NCBI RefSeq assembly: GCF_029873635.1
Contig: NC_080423.1
Coordinates: 111,617,087-111,681,086, forward strand
DNA from: Malania oleifera
Lineage: Eukaryota > Streptophyta > Magnoliopsida > Santalales > Ximeniaceae
Length of the DNA: 64,000 bases
Direction: 5' to 3'
The notes beneath the pieces were generated by a model that saw nothing but the letters and a program-made list of their open reading frames with translations, ran no database searches and was not told where the DNA came from. Every line of letters starts with the position of its first letter. Position 1 is the stretch's first letter. Of this stretch, positions 23,101-38,100 are shown in pieces. The translations under genes and the position numbers were made by a program.

Positions 23101-26100
23101 GTGTAATTGCTGCCTAAATGTGTCTTGTGTACTTGTAACTAAAGTGCATGAAATTTGAATTCTGAGTTGGTAAGAATTTGGAGTTATTGTGTTCATTTGT
23201 ATGTCCTAATATGGGGAAAGGCCTTGCTAATGGGTGTCCAATACTTCTTTGTTTTTATTACAGTTCAATATTATTTCTCTTTGCGGTGCTGCTTATCTGT
23301 TTTTTCTGAATATTGCAGTGGAACTGTGTGACCAATACCATCTGGTGGCAAGATTTTCCTTGCAGAACTGCACCTGATTATTGTTCTCTTTTTACCCAAA
23401 TCTCAGATATTGTTATAAATCAAAATTCAAAATCTGATTTTGCTGCTCAGCTGGCTGGTTTTATGGCATCTCTTGTTATTGATGTACCTAGTGAAGCCTA
23501 CTGGATCACAGAGTTAGCGAAGTATGACTTTGGCGGTGCAATTGGACATTTGGTGGCTTCAATACCAGGAGTGCATGCCTACAGAAATCCATACATACCA
23601 AAATCTATGCATGTAGCTGTGAGTATCTCCTTTTCTGTGTTATCTCCTTTTGTGTGTATCTACCTGCAAGCACATGCTTGCTTGCACAACCATGCATGTG
23701 TTGTTGCTGGTAAGTCAAGCTGGTGTATGATGCTCTACTATACTCTTTTGGCATTAAATTATGTTAGTTATTAAGCTGCAATAGTTTTACTTTAATATGT
23801 AGATGTATTTCTGCACGAGGATTCTCTCAATCTTCCAGCTCAAGTATTTATGGATGATGATGGGGTAGAGTTGCTGGCTCTATTTAAGCAAGTGGTTCTT
23901 TGCAGAATTCTTTATTTGTGCTTTACTTTTGTAGCAGGCTAATCAGTGTGAACCATGGTCATTTGTCGAAAAGTTTCTTGGTTCTATTGAAGCTTCTGTA
24001 GTTGGTTTAAGCCACCTTTTTCACGCTGCAGCTGATTCGAATGGTGCACGATTAAAGAAATTGGCTGCTTTCTTTAGGAACTGTTGCAAACATGTGCGTG
24101 GTTTGTCAAAGATTGTTCTAAAAAGAAATGCAAACATACCTGCTGATGCAAATGCTGTGAGTGTTCTGGTTCCTGACCGAGAAGAGTTATCTCAAAGCGG
24201 TAAATATCTTACCGTCTAATGGCTAGCACAATTGATGTACTTCAGTTTTGCTTTATTTTGTCCGTATTTTAAAAAATTATAATTTAAAATTGTGTTTACT
24301 CAGTAGGTTACTGTCTCACTCTCTCCTCATCCCTCTCCGTTTTTCTTCTCTTCTCTTTATCAGCATATGTATGGATTGTTTGAGGCATGGTTTTAAAAGT
24401 GGGACTGGTGATCCATCTAGTGATGTAACTGGGTCTGTTGGACTAGTCAAATCAGTGGGTCAAACCGGTGGTTGAACTGGTGGTTTTAGTTTATATTTTT
24501 TTTGAATATTGCTTTAACAGAAAAATAAGAAATTTTATTAAAGAGAAGAGAAAGTGCAAAACAGGGCAGAAATGCTCCTTAGAATATATAAGAACAGAAA
24601 AAGAAAACATCAAAACAGGGTTGCTCTTGAATCACGTTGTAAGTCTGAAAAAGACAATCCTATGAAACAGCCAGCTTCAAAGCCCACAATGAGGCCAAAT
24701 ATCCTATCCTGAAGTATAGACAAAGACATCTTCTTCCCTGTGAATATACAGACAAAGACATCTTCTTCCCTGTGAATATACATATGTGCTGCTCCAACAA
24801 AATCCCCCCACAAAACAGCAAAACACCCACACCTCCACAATATTGAGCCATCTGTACTCCTCCTGTAGCTTGAAAATGAGATAGCCAATGGATCCTCTAT
24901 CAACTTGAGAGTAGTTGAGACACACCCAATTCTCTCCAAGTCTAAATTCATTATTCCTCATCCTCCATGAGAAGGAACAATTAAGGAACAAATGAGTCAG
25001 ATTCTGAACTATCAAAACATAAAGATCAAACATCTGGAGATAAAGCCTTGAGGGGCTTCCTACTCTCCAACAAGTTGTTAGTGCCAGCTCTGCTAAGAAC
25101 AACAAACCAAATAAAAACCTTAATCTTGAGGGGATTTTGTCCTTTCAAATGGTACAGTGAAGCGGGAAAAACATGTTTGTATCGGTGAACTGCTCAAAAT
25201 AAGATTTGGAAGAATAATCCCCTGGAGAATCAAGAACCTGTGACTGGAAATCTGTCCTGGAGGAAGGACGACTACACACCAACAAACATAATGCGGTGAG
25301 CTCCACACCTCCCTATCATTAAGGGACCTAGGAAAATGAAAATCCCAAGAGAATTTATTCCCATTTGATATAAAGAAGTAAGAAATAGTACCATTATGCA
25401 ATGAGGACAGCCTTTATAAATGAGGAAAAGAAATTGAAAGCGCATAATCACCTACCCAAATGTCTTCCCAAAACTGAATGTGGTTCTCATTTCCAACAAG
25501 AAATTTGGTGCAAGGAACAAGGGTTGTTAGAATTGGGATTCTAACAAGCTTCATTGGAAGGGTATGCAGGATCGAATCGAGCACCATTGAAGGAAGAGGA
25601 CTGAGTTTTTGTTGAACCACAGGAACTCTGGTTGTTGAATGCCAAAGAACTGTTGATCAAACAACAAGACGGCTAGCTGCTGCTGATCAAACACCAGTCA
25701 CCAGATGGAGGGCTCTCTGGTTGTCGAACAGGAGAGAAATTCAGGTGCAGGCTTGCTGAATTTCAATGAGTAGAGGACTGAGGTGTCGAACTCTGGGAAA
25801 TCAGGTGCAGATTCTGCTGAATCTGTTCCCTGATGGGAGGCTGGGAGCCATTTTGCCCCAGTTTTAGAAGACTTTGGACCAAACATAAACCTTTTGGGGC
25901 CTTTAGGCGAATAAAAACATGTATTGGGCCACATTATTGAAGCCTAAAAAGGAAAAAAAATCCGTATCCAGGTAACAGAGTAGGATCTGTACTATTCTAC
26001 TTATGATTCTACGATTCTACCGATTCTACTTGATTCCAATTTTTGTTGCAACTTGGATCGTTTGGGTGAATCTGGATCATAGAATCGTACAATCCTATGA

Positions 26101-29100
26101 TCCAAATTGCGATTTCAATAACCATGGTAAGGAATGAAACTTAGATATATCTGTGAATAACCTCCAATGACTCTCAAGAGAACATCTCATCCTCAAATTA
26201 AGTAATTAATGTCCCACATTCCCACCCACTACCGTGTAAGACTAATTTACTTTTAATAGCTTTGTGCCAAAGGGAAGACTCCTCTTAAAGGAAATTCCCC
26301 AAGCTATTTACCCAATAAAGCTGTGTCCGTAGAGACCAATCTGTAAATACCCAAACCCCCCTCCTTCTTAGACCTACAATATCCCAATTAAATAAATCTT
26401 TTTCTTCCCACCCACCCCATAGTAGAAGAAAGCCCTAATGACTCTGAATATTATTTTTTGAAGATTATTATTATTTTAAGTGAAATGGAGTCAAGAAGTG
26501 GGTTAATAGTGACTAATGACAGGATGGTAGCACAAGAGATCATTGATTTTTTTAGACATTTGCTTTGTGAGGAAGATTTAGACTGACCTATAATTGAGCG
26601 CTTGGAGTGGAGTCCTGTTTTGGATGTTCAAATGTCCAGGTTGAGGAGTAGGCTGGGGCGGTAGTGTTTAGTCTTGAGAGGGATGAGGCTCTCAAGCTTG
26701 GGTTTAACATGGCTTTTTTTTTTTTTCTCCTCAAAGAGTGTTGGGATGCTGTGAGGTGGGAACTGTACCTTCATCTCTCTAGTGCCAAAGAAGAATAAGT
26801 CTATTGAGGTTTTAGATTTTAGGCCTTTTAGTTTAATATATTGTGTGTATATGATCATAGCTAAGATGCTTGCTAATAGTTTGAGTTCTGTCCTTTGTGA
26901 TACTATTTTTCTTGCACAAAGTGCTTTTGTGGGAGGGAAGTAGATTGTTATAAGAAGGAGAGTGGTATTGTGTTTAAATTAGACTTGAGAAGGCTTATGA
27001 TAGGGCTAGTTGGGATTTTTTGGTTAGGGTGCTTAAGAGGAAAGGTTTTGGAGTTGGGGTGAATAAGTTGGATTGGGGGATGCCTATCTAATGCTTATTT
27101 TTCATTGATTGTTGATGCGCAGCCTAAAGATTTGTTGTTTTCTTCTTGGGGAATTAGGCGAGAGGATCTGTTATCCCCTTTTCTTTTTGTCCTTGTGGTG
27201 GATGTTTTGAGTAAAATGATAGATAGGGTTGTAGATAGGGGGTGAGAGGTGTCAATGGTGGGCAAGGAGGAGGTTGTAGTGTCTCATCTGCAGTTTGCAA
27301 ATACCATGATTTTCTTAGATCACCACACTGACTCTTTTGCTAACATTTGCCCTATTCTGCAAATTTTGGAAGTCTCAAGTCTTAGAATTAATTTGAGAAA
27401 AATGTGGTGTGGGGTCCATTAGTCTTAGTCTTGGGTGGATTTTGGAGATGACTTCTCTAGCTAGGTCTGGTGTTCTAGAATGGACTCTCATCAATTTAGG
27501 ACCTCCTGGGGGGTGGGGAGCCTTGTTCATTAGCCTTTTGTGATCTAGTGGTGTCTAAGGTTGAGGAGCTTTGTTTTCTTTGGGTGGTAGACACCCTTTC
27601 AACTATTATGTTGTATTATTTATCTCTTTTTAGGTTCCTTGGTGAGCTCAAAAGATGGAGAGGATTATGAGGAATTACCTTTCATCAAGTATAGGAGAGA
27701 GGAGAGATCGTTCGGTTAGGTGGGAGGTGGTTTGTAGGTGTAAGGAAGAAGGTGGATCGAGTCTTGGTAATTTGGAGTCTTAATTGGAGGATGGTAGTTG
27801 GGGTGTTCGCAACTTCTTGAAAGTCCTTGGAGGTGTATTTATCAAGTTTATCCCTTTTTATTGCTTTAACAAAATTCCATTTTGGGAGGGAGAGAGAATC
27901 ATTTTAGGTTTGGGGAAGATGTTTATTTATTTATTTATTTATTTTTGGTGCTTTTGGGAGGGGAGGGGGTGGGGTGTGGTGGGGGGGTGACCATTATTTT
28001 CTTCCTTTGCTAGGTTATATCGCCTTTTTCTTGAGAGTTTCATTTTAGAAAGGGATTTGAAGGGTGATGGTAGAGTTTTGATCTTTGGACACTTCAGGGG
28101 AATATCCTTTTAAATCTTTTCCTTTTCTCATTTTGCTAAGATTGATGTGATCTTTCCTCTCTATTGGGGTGTTTGGGAGGCAAAAGTTCCTTTTGAGTTT
28201 TGAGATAAAGGGTTTTTTTTGGTTGGTGGTCCCGTAGGCTTAGTTTGGCCCCCCTATGGCTTTTTAAAAGAACCTTTTAAAAAGGAGCTGATGAAAATGA
28301 ACTTTTTGATATTTTTTTTCAAAAATGTTTGGCCCCTCTGCGAAAAAGGAGCTGTAAGAAAGAAAAAGTTGGCTTTGAGTTTTTGGTAAAAAAGTTGTAA
28401 GGTGCCTAAAAGCATTTTAAATGACTAAAATGGATATATAATTTTAGGAAATATAATTAATGCATCGATAGTTTTGTAATATTTGAAAAAAATATGGGAC
28501 AACAATGGAATAGAATAATTTACTGGAGAAAAAGCTAGCATTTAGCTTTTAAAAGCTTCAAACTCGTAACTTTTAAGAGTTCCTTGCAAAAGCTAAAAAT
28601 TAACTTTTAAAAGCTGGGAATGTTGTTTACCAAACATATTAGTCCCAACTTTTACTTTTAAAAAGAATAAGTTGAAGCAAAAAAGGGGACTCACCCTTAA
28701 CAGAGTTAACTCCAACAACCTGCTGTAGAGTAGGAGGCAATATGGCTATTCTTGTAAGTGCTAGTGCATTATTTGCAGGGCTTCAGGTTTAATTCGTCCC
28801 AGACTCCCAGTCATGTCATCTCATGCTGAGTTGCCTTGTTTTGGCAGGATTGACTTTGCTTTGAGAAACATTGTTTTAAGGGTGTAAGCTAGACCAATAA
28901 TAAGGCCAGTTCTGGCCCAATCAGATCATACCAGCTGGTCCATTTTGGGTTTTAAAACAATGGTTTAACAAGGTATGAAGAAAGTAGATCCTTCCAAATG
29001 CATTCATAGCAAGGGGAATCCTTCAATCTATGTTTGAAAAGTGTGAAGTGATTTATGTGCTTAGGGTGCATTTTTTTGTGGCTAAGGTTTCACAGGACTG

Positions 29101-32100
29101 GACTTAACCATATTGGGGACTAGCTATTCTAGTTACGGATACCATACATGAGTAGAATATATATATATGTGTGTGTGTGTTTTAATATCTATAAAATCTT
29201 TAGCCTTTGCTGGCTGGTGGGAGGGGATCAGGCAATTTTTATGTCTTGTATGTGGGGTTAAGGACCCCCCTTGGCCTTACCAATCCCTTACTTTGGCTGT
29301 ACGAAACCTGGGCTATAGGGAGCTTTGCCAAGCCAAACATCATTAGCCTGTGAAACAGACATGCTTATGGTGGAAAATGGAAGGTTGTGAATTGGTGGGT
29401 TGAGGTGATGGATGTGCAGATGTTTGTTGGTGTGTTGTGGTGGGTTATGGTGTCTGTTAGAGGGGATGATGTTTGCTGGTTTGTGTATGCACTAAATGTT
29501 AAGTAAAAATTAAAATTAATTTTGGATTTATTTTTAAATCAAAAAAATTTGATCACTTAATTTTAGGTATTGGCTCCTTTAAGATAAGGAAGGCCACAAT
29601 TGGATTGGGGAATAAGTAAGGAACTTTCTTACTATCAAATTATCAAAAAGTTGAATTTAACAGATTCAAATTTGATATAGATAAGCTCAAATCACATTCC
29701 AAAACAATCTCAATTACATTAAGCGATATGTGTAACGACCTGCTTAATTATCATACATTTTTTTTTTCCTTTTTTTTTAATAAAACCAATATAGTAAATC
29801 CAATAGATCATAATCAACCTGAACCCGTGGGTACTAGAGATACATAAAAAAATAGCACGGAAGCTTAAGCAGCAGGAAACATAAAATCATACACATCATG
29901 TAATACTATGTACCCAACATCACTCATCACAATACCAGAGTTACTACATCCATTGTATTTATATATACATAATACACAACCCAAAAGATGTCCTAGGGTC
30001 ACTTCTCAAAAGTCCATCTGACCCTATCAAAGTACTTACTCCTTTTGAAAGGACAGATCAGCAATAACTATCTCAGCGAAGCTTTATTCGCTCTCCTATC
30101 AGGGGCTCCTGAAATGATCATATAATTTGGGGTGAAACACTTCTCAGTAAGGGAAGATAAACTAATACTAGTGTGTGACAACATAAGTTTTCCGTGTTAT
30201 ACATAAAGCATATATATGCGTATCAAGTAAATATGTCTGTAACATTTCTGGGAAAAATATGTATAATCATAACATGGTAGAACATAATGGATTTTCATAG
30301 CATATTTCATCTCATATAATAATAATAATATGAAAGCAACCCTAATAGGTTAGTTGACTGTTATCATGTATTACCCCCACATGATTAGGTTGTGTGGCTC
30401 GAAGGCTGGACCTGACAATAGTTGGCCGACCACTGCCAAGTTAAAAGTACAGTTTGTAAGTCCAATGGGTCTGCCAGACCTGGTCTGTACACCAGGGGTG
30501 CTCACACTTCTTAAAACCACATCGATTATCCGTCCTCACGCTACTCCGTACAGAAGCATTAACACAATATTGTGATGATCACAAACACATAGCAACGGTA
30601 CCGTGCAAGTGCTAGCCTAAATCAAGCCAACTAGGTTCTGATAACATATAGCATATAATGAAACTGTGATACATAGATATTTCATATTGTTAGTTTCCAA
30701 ATCAATATCATTACATCATTTTGCATATATATATATATACATCATGAATATCATTGGCCCGTACACCGGCATTTCATATTTTACCATAGCTCGGTCCGTA
30801 CATCAGCAAAACATATCCATAGCTTGGCCCGTACGCCGGCAAATCATATCCATAGCTCGACCCGTACGCTGACAAAACATATCCATAGTTCGGTCCGTAC
30901 GCCGGCAAAACATATCCATAACTTGGCCCGTACGCCGGCAAATCATATCTAGGTGTGAGCATAATTCGGTGAAAACCGAATTAACCAGCCGAAATTGGCC
31001 GGTTCGGTTCGGGTAAAAAATCCGGTTCAGTTAAAAATCTACAAATTTTTGGTTAATCAGTTTCGGTTCGGTTAACGGTTAAAAAAATATCGGTTAACCG
31101 AATTACTAATACTTTATATTTTTAATATAATTTATAATAGGGCAGTCGGCGCCGTCGGGCTCGGGCGACTCGGGCTTGGCCGCTTGGGGCCTGGGCCTAG
31201 GGGGAAAAAAAGGCTTCGTGCCTTCGTTCACTTCACACTTCACACAAGCACACTCACGGTCCAGTGTCCACAGACTCATAGATTGGGGATTAGAGTTAGG
31301 GAGTAGGGACTTAGGGTTTCTTACTTACTCAGTTTCTCTGCGCTTTGCCGAGTGCCGATCTGCTCCGCATGGCGCACGCCCGCAGGCCGCAGCTCTCCTG
31401 CCTCTCCATCGGAGTCATCGACTCATCGGACCACCTCTCGGAGAGTCAGAGTCGGCAAATCCCCTCTGGCCTCTTCGTTGTCTTCGAGTCTTCGGCAGCT
31501 CGGCTCTCTAGAGTCCAGCCTCTCGTCTCGGTTCTCAGCGTCTCAGACTCTTGGCCACCAGCTCGCCGTGCAAACCCGGACGGCTGGACCCCAGTAACTC
31601 AGTAAGTCTTCCTCTTCTCCTCCTCCTCGAGTCCTCGGTTCCTCCTCTTCCTCTTCTTCTTCTTCTTCTTCTTCTTCCACTTTTGTATAATAATCAATTT
31701 TAAATAAAATCAGTTAAAATGGTTAACCAAATTACCCGTTCGGGTAATTCGGTCGGGTCCGGTTCGGTTTTTGTGACCAATTTGGTCGGTTCGGTTAATG
31801 CTTTTATTTAACCGAATTTTTCGGTTAATTCGGTTAATTACCCGAATTTGGCCGAACTGACCTTTTGCTCACCCCTAATCATATCCATAGCTCAGCCCAT
31901 ACGCCGGCGAATCATATAAAATTTTTAGCCTGTACGCCGGTTTTTCATTTTAAAAATTCATAATATTATCATGTTCTCAGAAAACAGTAATTCATCATAA
32001 TTTCTACTCATGCCACACAAAATGGGTATTATATATGTCCAAAACATATCATCATTTTTAACAATATTTTCCAACATAATGCATAATCATATATATATAT

Positions 32101-35100
32101 ATATGAACATATATTTTCTAGAAATCAAATATTATAAAATTGTACATATTTTTCATAAAACATCAAGTTTAGTTTATCCCCCTACCTGGTTCTTGAAAAG
32201 TACCTAAGAAAAACAGTCCTGCATCTGCGTTCCCCTTTCAGCACCCTAAAAATGATATTTTTCAGAATTAAACTTCAGTATTTCTACGCATACTACGCTT
32301 TCTACAATTGTCAGAAAGTCAAATATTGAATAGAAAGCCTTACCCTGGATTTGAGATGGATTCCGAATTAGCTCCACCAACGATCTACTCTGACAGATAT
32401 GCAGAGAATTTCCCCAGGAGTGTCGTGGTGATTTCAAATCGTTGAACCGGCACAAGATCGGCTCGAAATCTTAGAGAGAAGTAAGGGAAAACGAAATGAG
32501 GAGAGAGATAGAGACATTCCCGCAGGTTTTTCGGCCATAAAATGAAGGTTAAACCTATTTATACACTGGCCTTCATCGACGAGCCACCTCACCTCGTCGA
32601 CGAAATTCAGAGCCGCACAAATATCCTCTCTGTATCTGCTCGTCGACGAAGCGCACCCTTGTCGACGAGGCCAATATGCCGCGTCGTCGACGAACGCGAA
32701 CTGTGTCCCCTTTTTAATTTCCTTTTCCTCCCTCTTTATTATTTAAATATTATAATTTCTCTGGGTCACTACATTCTCCCTTCCTTATAAAATTTTCTCC
32801 TCGAAATTTGCTATTCATATAACTCATCATCCCTTAAAAGTAAAACGGTCTACTTATTTTATTACTTAACCTCACTTATGGCGGAGGAATACCGTGGTTA
32901 CATTTCAAGTCCTGGGAGATTACATAAATAATATAAAATTCTCCCAAAACTAAAATACCACTTACTAATAAAACTATTACATGTACCTGCAAAAGAAACA
33001 TTACCTAACTACTTACATTTTACCTTGATTAAACTTCTTGAAATAAATGCGGATACTTCTGTCTTATCTGTTCCTCGGACTCTCAAGAGGCCTCTTCTAC
33101 CGCATAATTCCTTCACAAAATTTTTATCAGAGGAATCTTTTTGTTACGTAACTCTTGCACTTTCCTATCCAGAATCTGTACTGGTACCTCCTCATGCACC
33201 CTGAATCACTGAACTCTAATTCATCATAACTAATAATATGAGAAGGGTCTGGGACATATTTTCTCAACATAGATATGTGGAATACATCGTGCATCTTGGA
33301 TAATACAGGTGGTAAAGCTAACCTGTAGGCCCTACTTTGTCTAGAATTTCAAATGGACCGATAAACCTAGGGTTAAGTTTACCCTTCTTTTCAAATCGCA
33401 TAATCCCTTTCAACGGAGCTATCTTAAAAAATACATGATTACCCACATAAAAAATACATGATTACCTACATCAAATTCCAGATTCCTGCGGCGATTATCA
33501 GCATAACTCTTCTGTCGGCTCTGAGCTGCACTATCCTGTATCTGATAAGCCGAATCTATTACACGCTTGCTGAACAAGCTTTGCTGGTCCCACTACTCGC
33601 TACTCGTTGCTCACCCATCTCATCCCAGAATAAAGGAGAACGACATCTCCTACCATACAATGTTTCAAACGATGCCATGCCAATGCTGGTATGATAACTG
33701 TTATTATAAGCAAATTCCACCAGTGACATGAATTGAATCCAACTACCCCCAAAATCTAATACGCATGCTCGGAGTATATCCTCTAATATCTGTATCGTCC
33801 TCTCAGTCTGCCCATCTGATTGAGGATGGAATGCGGTGTTAAATGATAACTGAGACCCTAGAGCTTCTTGCAAGCTCTCCTAAAAATGTGACGTAAAGCG
33901 TCGGTCTCGATTCGACACAATAGATATTGGCACCCCATGTAAACGAACTATCTTTTGAATGTAAATCTCCGCCAATCTTTTGAGAGAGTAGCTGATCTTG
34001 ATAGGTAAGAAATGTGCGGTCTTAGTCAAACGGTCAACAATCACCCAAATGACATTCTGGCCGTGTAACGCCGTCGGCAGTCCTGACACAAAATCCATAG
34101 ATATATGATCCCACTTCCATTCTGGGATAAATAATGGCTATAACTGCCCTACCGGCCTCTGGTGCTCAGCTTTTAACTACTGGCACGTCAAACACTGGGT
34201 TACATACCCGACAATCTCTTTCTTCATACCACTCCACCAGTACGACTCTCGCAGATCCCTATATATTTTCGTACTACCAAGATGAACCGTATATAAAGAT
34301 CTGTGCGCCTCCTCTAAAATAGTCTTTCTGATCTCAGTATTGGCAGGAATGCATAATCTGGAACGGAACCGCAAAACTCCGTCATCTGCAATATTGAATT
34401 CCTCCCTCTGACCACTCTGCACCCTGTCCATCACTTCTACTAATTCTGGGTCTTCCTTCTGAGCAGCTTTAATTCTTTCCTGCAGAGTAGGTTGCACTAC
34501 TAAACTGGCGATACATACCTGAGGATCACCTTCAACTAATTCGATGTCGAGTCTCTTTAGATCTATCATAATCGGATACTGAATCTCCATAGCCGCCAAC
34601 ATTGATTCTCTAGATTTCCTGCTTAACGCATCAGTTATCACATTAGCTTTCCCTGGGTGGTAATTGATAGTGCAGTCAAAATCCTTAATAAGTTCCAACC
34701 ATCTTCTCTACTTTATATTCAGTTTCTTCTGAGTGAAAAAGTATTTTAAACTCTTGTGGTCGGAGAAGATCTCACACCACTTGCCGTATAGGTAATGCCT
34801 CCAAATCTTCAATGCGTGTACAACTGCAGCCAATTCAAGATCATGAGTAGGGTAATTCTTTTCATATTCTTTCAACTGTCTGGAAGCATACGCTACCACC
34901 CTGCCATGCTGCATCAACACACAGTCAAGTTCTTTCAAGGACGCATTATTGTAAATGACATAACCCTCACCCCCTGACGGGATGACCAATACTAGTGCTA
35001 TGACTAATCTCTGCTTCAATTCCTAGAAACTTTGCTCACAGCTGTTGTCCCACTCAAATCTAACATTCTTCCTAGTTAGTTGTGTCAGAGGTCCTGACAA

Positions 35101-38100
35101 TGCTGAGAATCCTTCAACGAAACGACGGTAATACCCAGTTAGCCCCAAAAAACTCTTGATCTCCTGGACGTTCCTCAGTCTAGCCTAATTCATTACCGCC
35201 TCAATCTTACTGGAATCCATAGAAATACCATCTCTAGATATAACATGCCCCAAAAACACGACCTTCTCAAGCCAGAAGTCACATTTACCGAACTTAGCGT
35301 ATAACTTCTTTTCTCGTAGCATTTGTAGAACCTGCCTCAAGTGTGTCTCATGCTCCTCATAGCTCCTCGAATAGACCAGTGCATCATCAATAAAAACAAC
35401 AACAAACTGATCTAAATATGGATGAAAAATCCTATTCATTAAATCCATAAATATAGCAGGAGCATTTGTCAGACCAAATGGCATAACAAGGAATTCGTAA
35501 TACCCGTACCTGATCCTGAAGGCCGTCTTCGAGACGTCTTCTGCTTTCACTTTTACCTGTTGATAGTCGGATCTAAGATCAATTTTCGAATAAACTCGTG
35601 TACCCTAGAGCTGGTCAAACAAATCATCTATACGGGGTAGAGGATACTTGTTCTTGATCGTCACTTTATTAATCTCCTTATAATTTATACACATCCTCAT
35701 AGACCCGTCTTTCTTCTTCACAAATAAAACTAGAGCTCCCCACGGAGATACACTAGGTCGTATAAAGCCCTTATCAAGTAAATCTTGCAACTGATTCTTC
35801 AATTTTGCCAACTCTGCAGGCGCCATTCGGCAAGATACTTTAGAAATCGGCGTTGTACTTGGAAGTAGATCAATAGGAAAATCTATCTTGCGATCAGGTG
35901 GTAAGTCTGGTAACTCATCTGGAAAAACATTTATAAACTCCTTTACCCCGGCGTGCTAGCAAGTTTCAATTCATTCTCTGACATCTCCTTCACAATTGTC
36001 ACAAACCCCTGACAACCACTCAGCAGTAGTCTCCTGGCTTGAATAACTGAAACTAGCTGAGGCGGGGATTGCACTCGCGACCATGAACTTGAATTCTTCT
36101 CGTCTCGGAGGTCTGAATAGCACTTCTCGTGAATGACACTCTATGCTAGAAAAATTAGCTGCTAGTCAATCCATGCTGAAGATCACATCAAACCCATGCA
36201 TATTCAGCACTATTAGATCAGCAGATAAGATTTTTCCCTGAATATCAACTAAACAACCCCAAGTACCCTACTACACCTCACTGCCGACCTAGTCGGTGTA
36301 GATACCAACAACTCAGTATCTAACAACCGTGTTTCTGCCCCACATAGTCTAGCGCACTCCGAAGACACAAACGAGTGTGTAGCTCCTGAATTAAATAATG
36401 TAATAATTTTAAAAGAAAACATAATAACCATACTTGTCACCATGTCACCGGCTGTCTTAGCATCATCTGGCGTTAGAGCGAACATTCTGACTAGAGCCAT
36501 ATTTCTCTGCTGGTCCCCACGTGGCGCCTGATAGTCTCCCCGGTACGGTTTAGGAGCAAGAGCTGCATCTGGTGGTGTAGGGCAGTCTCGCATCATATGT
36601 CCCGGTCTACCACAGCAATAGCAAACAACTCTACCTGCACGACACTCTCCCCAGTGTCTCCTCCCACAAGCCTGACATTTGGAGGGCCTTGCACTACCTG
36701 AACCTCGCGTCCTCCCGTCTCCTGCCTCCGTCCTTTGTCATGGTTTCCTCTCCTCCACTGATTCTGTCTAGGACCCTGTTGGTAGCCCAAAGATGCAGAT
36801 CTCTTCCTCTGCCCCCGTTCTTCTGCATCCAGAAGTTCACCAACCTCTGCCAAGGCTGCTCTGTCGACTATCAGCAAAATCCTGGATCCTTAGCACTACA
36901 ACTTGCTTGAATATATTCCGCCTCAAACCTCTTTCAAACTGCCTCGCTTTTTTCACCTCATCAGGGACAATATACGGAGCGAAGTGAGAGAGTTTTATAA
37001 AACGCGCCGCATACTGCTGGACTGATAATTGTCCCTGCTTCAGACTCAGGAACTCCTCCACTTTAGCCTCCTTGACAGTAGTTGGAAAATATCTATTGAA
37101 GAACAATTCCTTAAACCGATCCCGAGTCATGGCTATCGGCGTAGTCATTTGCTGCTCCAGAAGCCTCATAGCAGTCCACCACCTCTCGGCCTTTCTTGTT
37201 AGTCTATAGGTGGCGAAGAGAACTCTCTGTTCTTCGGTATATTGTAACACGGCCAAAACTTTCTCAGTCTCTTGCATCCAGTTCTCAGCGGCTGCAGGAT
37301 CGACTCCTCCTGAGAATGGCGGAGGATTCATCTTAGTAAATTTTTCTATAGTGCACCCATGGCCTGCCGACAGACCACCCTGCTCCTTGAAGCTCCTGGC
37401 GATTTCAAGCATAACCTGTTGAACCATGCTACGTAATATTGCGTCAGAGTGGGTCCCGCCTGCACTCGAGGGCCCTGCCCCATCATTGCCACTCGCATGG
37501 GCATTATCTCCTCCTGGATCCATCATGAAAACAACAAACATAACTTAGAAATCCTATCCTTGTAATTTACCCACCTAACCTCACCTCTTGTCTTAACCTT
37601 CTCAGCTTATTTCTAACCCAGTCCTACATTTTAGGAACATAACCCGACAATAGTTTACTATGGTTTTCCTGAAATTGTCACTCCAAGAAAAACACAGAAA
37701 TCACCATGGAAGTCCTGCCTCTAGACTGTAGAACAACATCTCAAATCATTTTCCTATACTTTGGTATCGTTTCTGCTGCATTCTAAAGTCTACAGAATCT
37801 AACAACTTAGGCTTTGATACCAAACTGTAACGACCTGCTTAATTATCATACATTTTTTTTTCCTTTTTTTTTTTTAATAAAACCAATATAGTAAATTCAG
37901 CATATCATAATTAACCTAAACTCGTGGGTACCAGGGATATATCAGAAAATAGCACAGAAGCCTAAGCAGCAGGAAACATAAAATCATACACATCATGTAA
38001 TACCATGTACCCAACATCACTCATCACATTACTAGAGTTACTACATCCATTTTATTTATATATACACAATACACAACCCAAAAGATGTCCTAGGGTCACT

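Larger units (their letters stand above)
24500..26440 (-). pseudogene. L1-type LINE fragment, C-terminal half, - strand
   Basis: The - strand between about 25620 and 24610 encodes, with shifts, the C-terminal region of plant L1 ORF2: [19 protein letters not shown], then LNDREVW, then a cysteine-rich [11 protein letters not shown] motif and [10 protein letters not shown], ending [14 protein letters not shown]. The same protein continues upstream at about 26130-26430 ([17 protein letters not shown]). Between these two parts lies a 600-bp insert. A 32-bp exact tandem duplication sits inside at 24718-24781. The reverse transcriptase part is missing. Confidence 0.72.
29731..32773 (-). repeat. 3' LTR of the gypsy element (left copy)
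   Basis: This is an LTR copy interrupted by the hAT-like element at 30950-31877. It contains a 36-bp minisatellite (about 30752-30949 and 31878-31945, core CGGCCCGTACGCCGGC with decayed copies), a - strand TATAAATA at 32556-32563 and a palindrome array at 32573-32693. Confidence 0.93.

Noticed and set aside
23814-23901. Possible extra exon encoding [13 protein letters not shown] between exons 4 and 5
   Set aside because: It would need a poorer donor for exon 4 and adds residues not expected at this place in the family. Skipping it keeps frame with standard GT-AG sites.
30752-30962. Regular 36-bp repeats with spacers, resembling a CRISPR array
   Set aside because: Repeats are directly abutting, decayed, and lie inside a plant retrotransposon LTR; there are no spacers or cas genes.
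30774-30962. - strand open frame with a 12-residue repeat ([11 protein letters not shown])
   Set aside because: The frame is open only because the 36-bp minisatellite is a multiple of three; both LTRs have versions of it and no start context or conserved protein.
31176-31605. Three overlapping open frames in the GC-rich core of H1
   Set aside because: High GC content makes all frames open. No known domain is visible, and the best reading is captured 5' non-coding or first-exon DNA.
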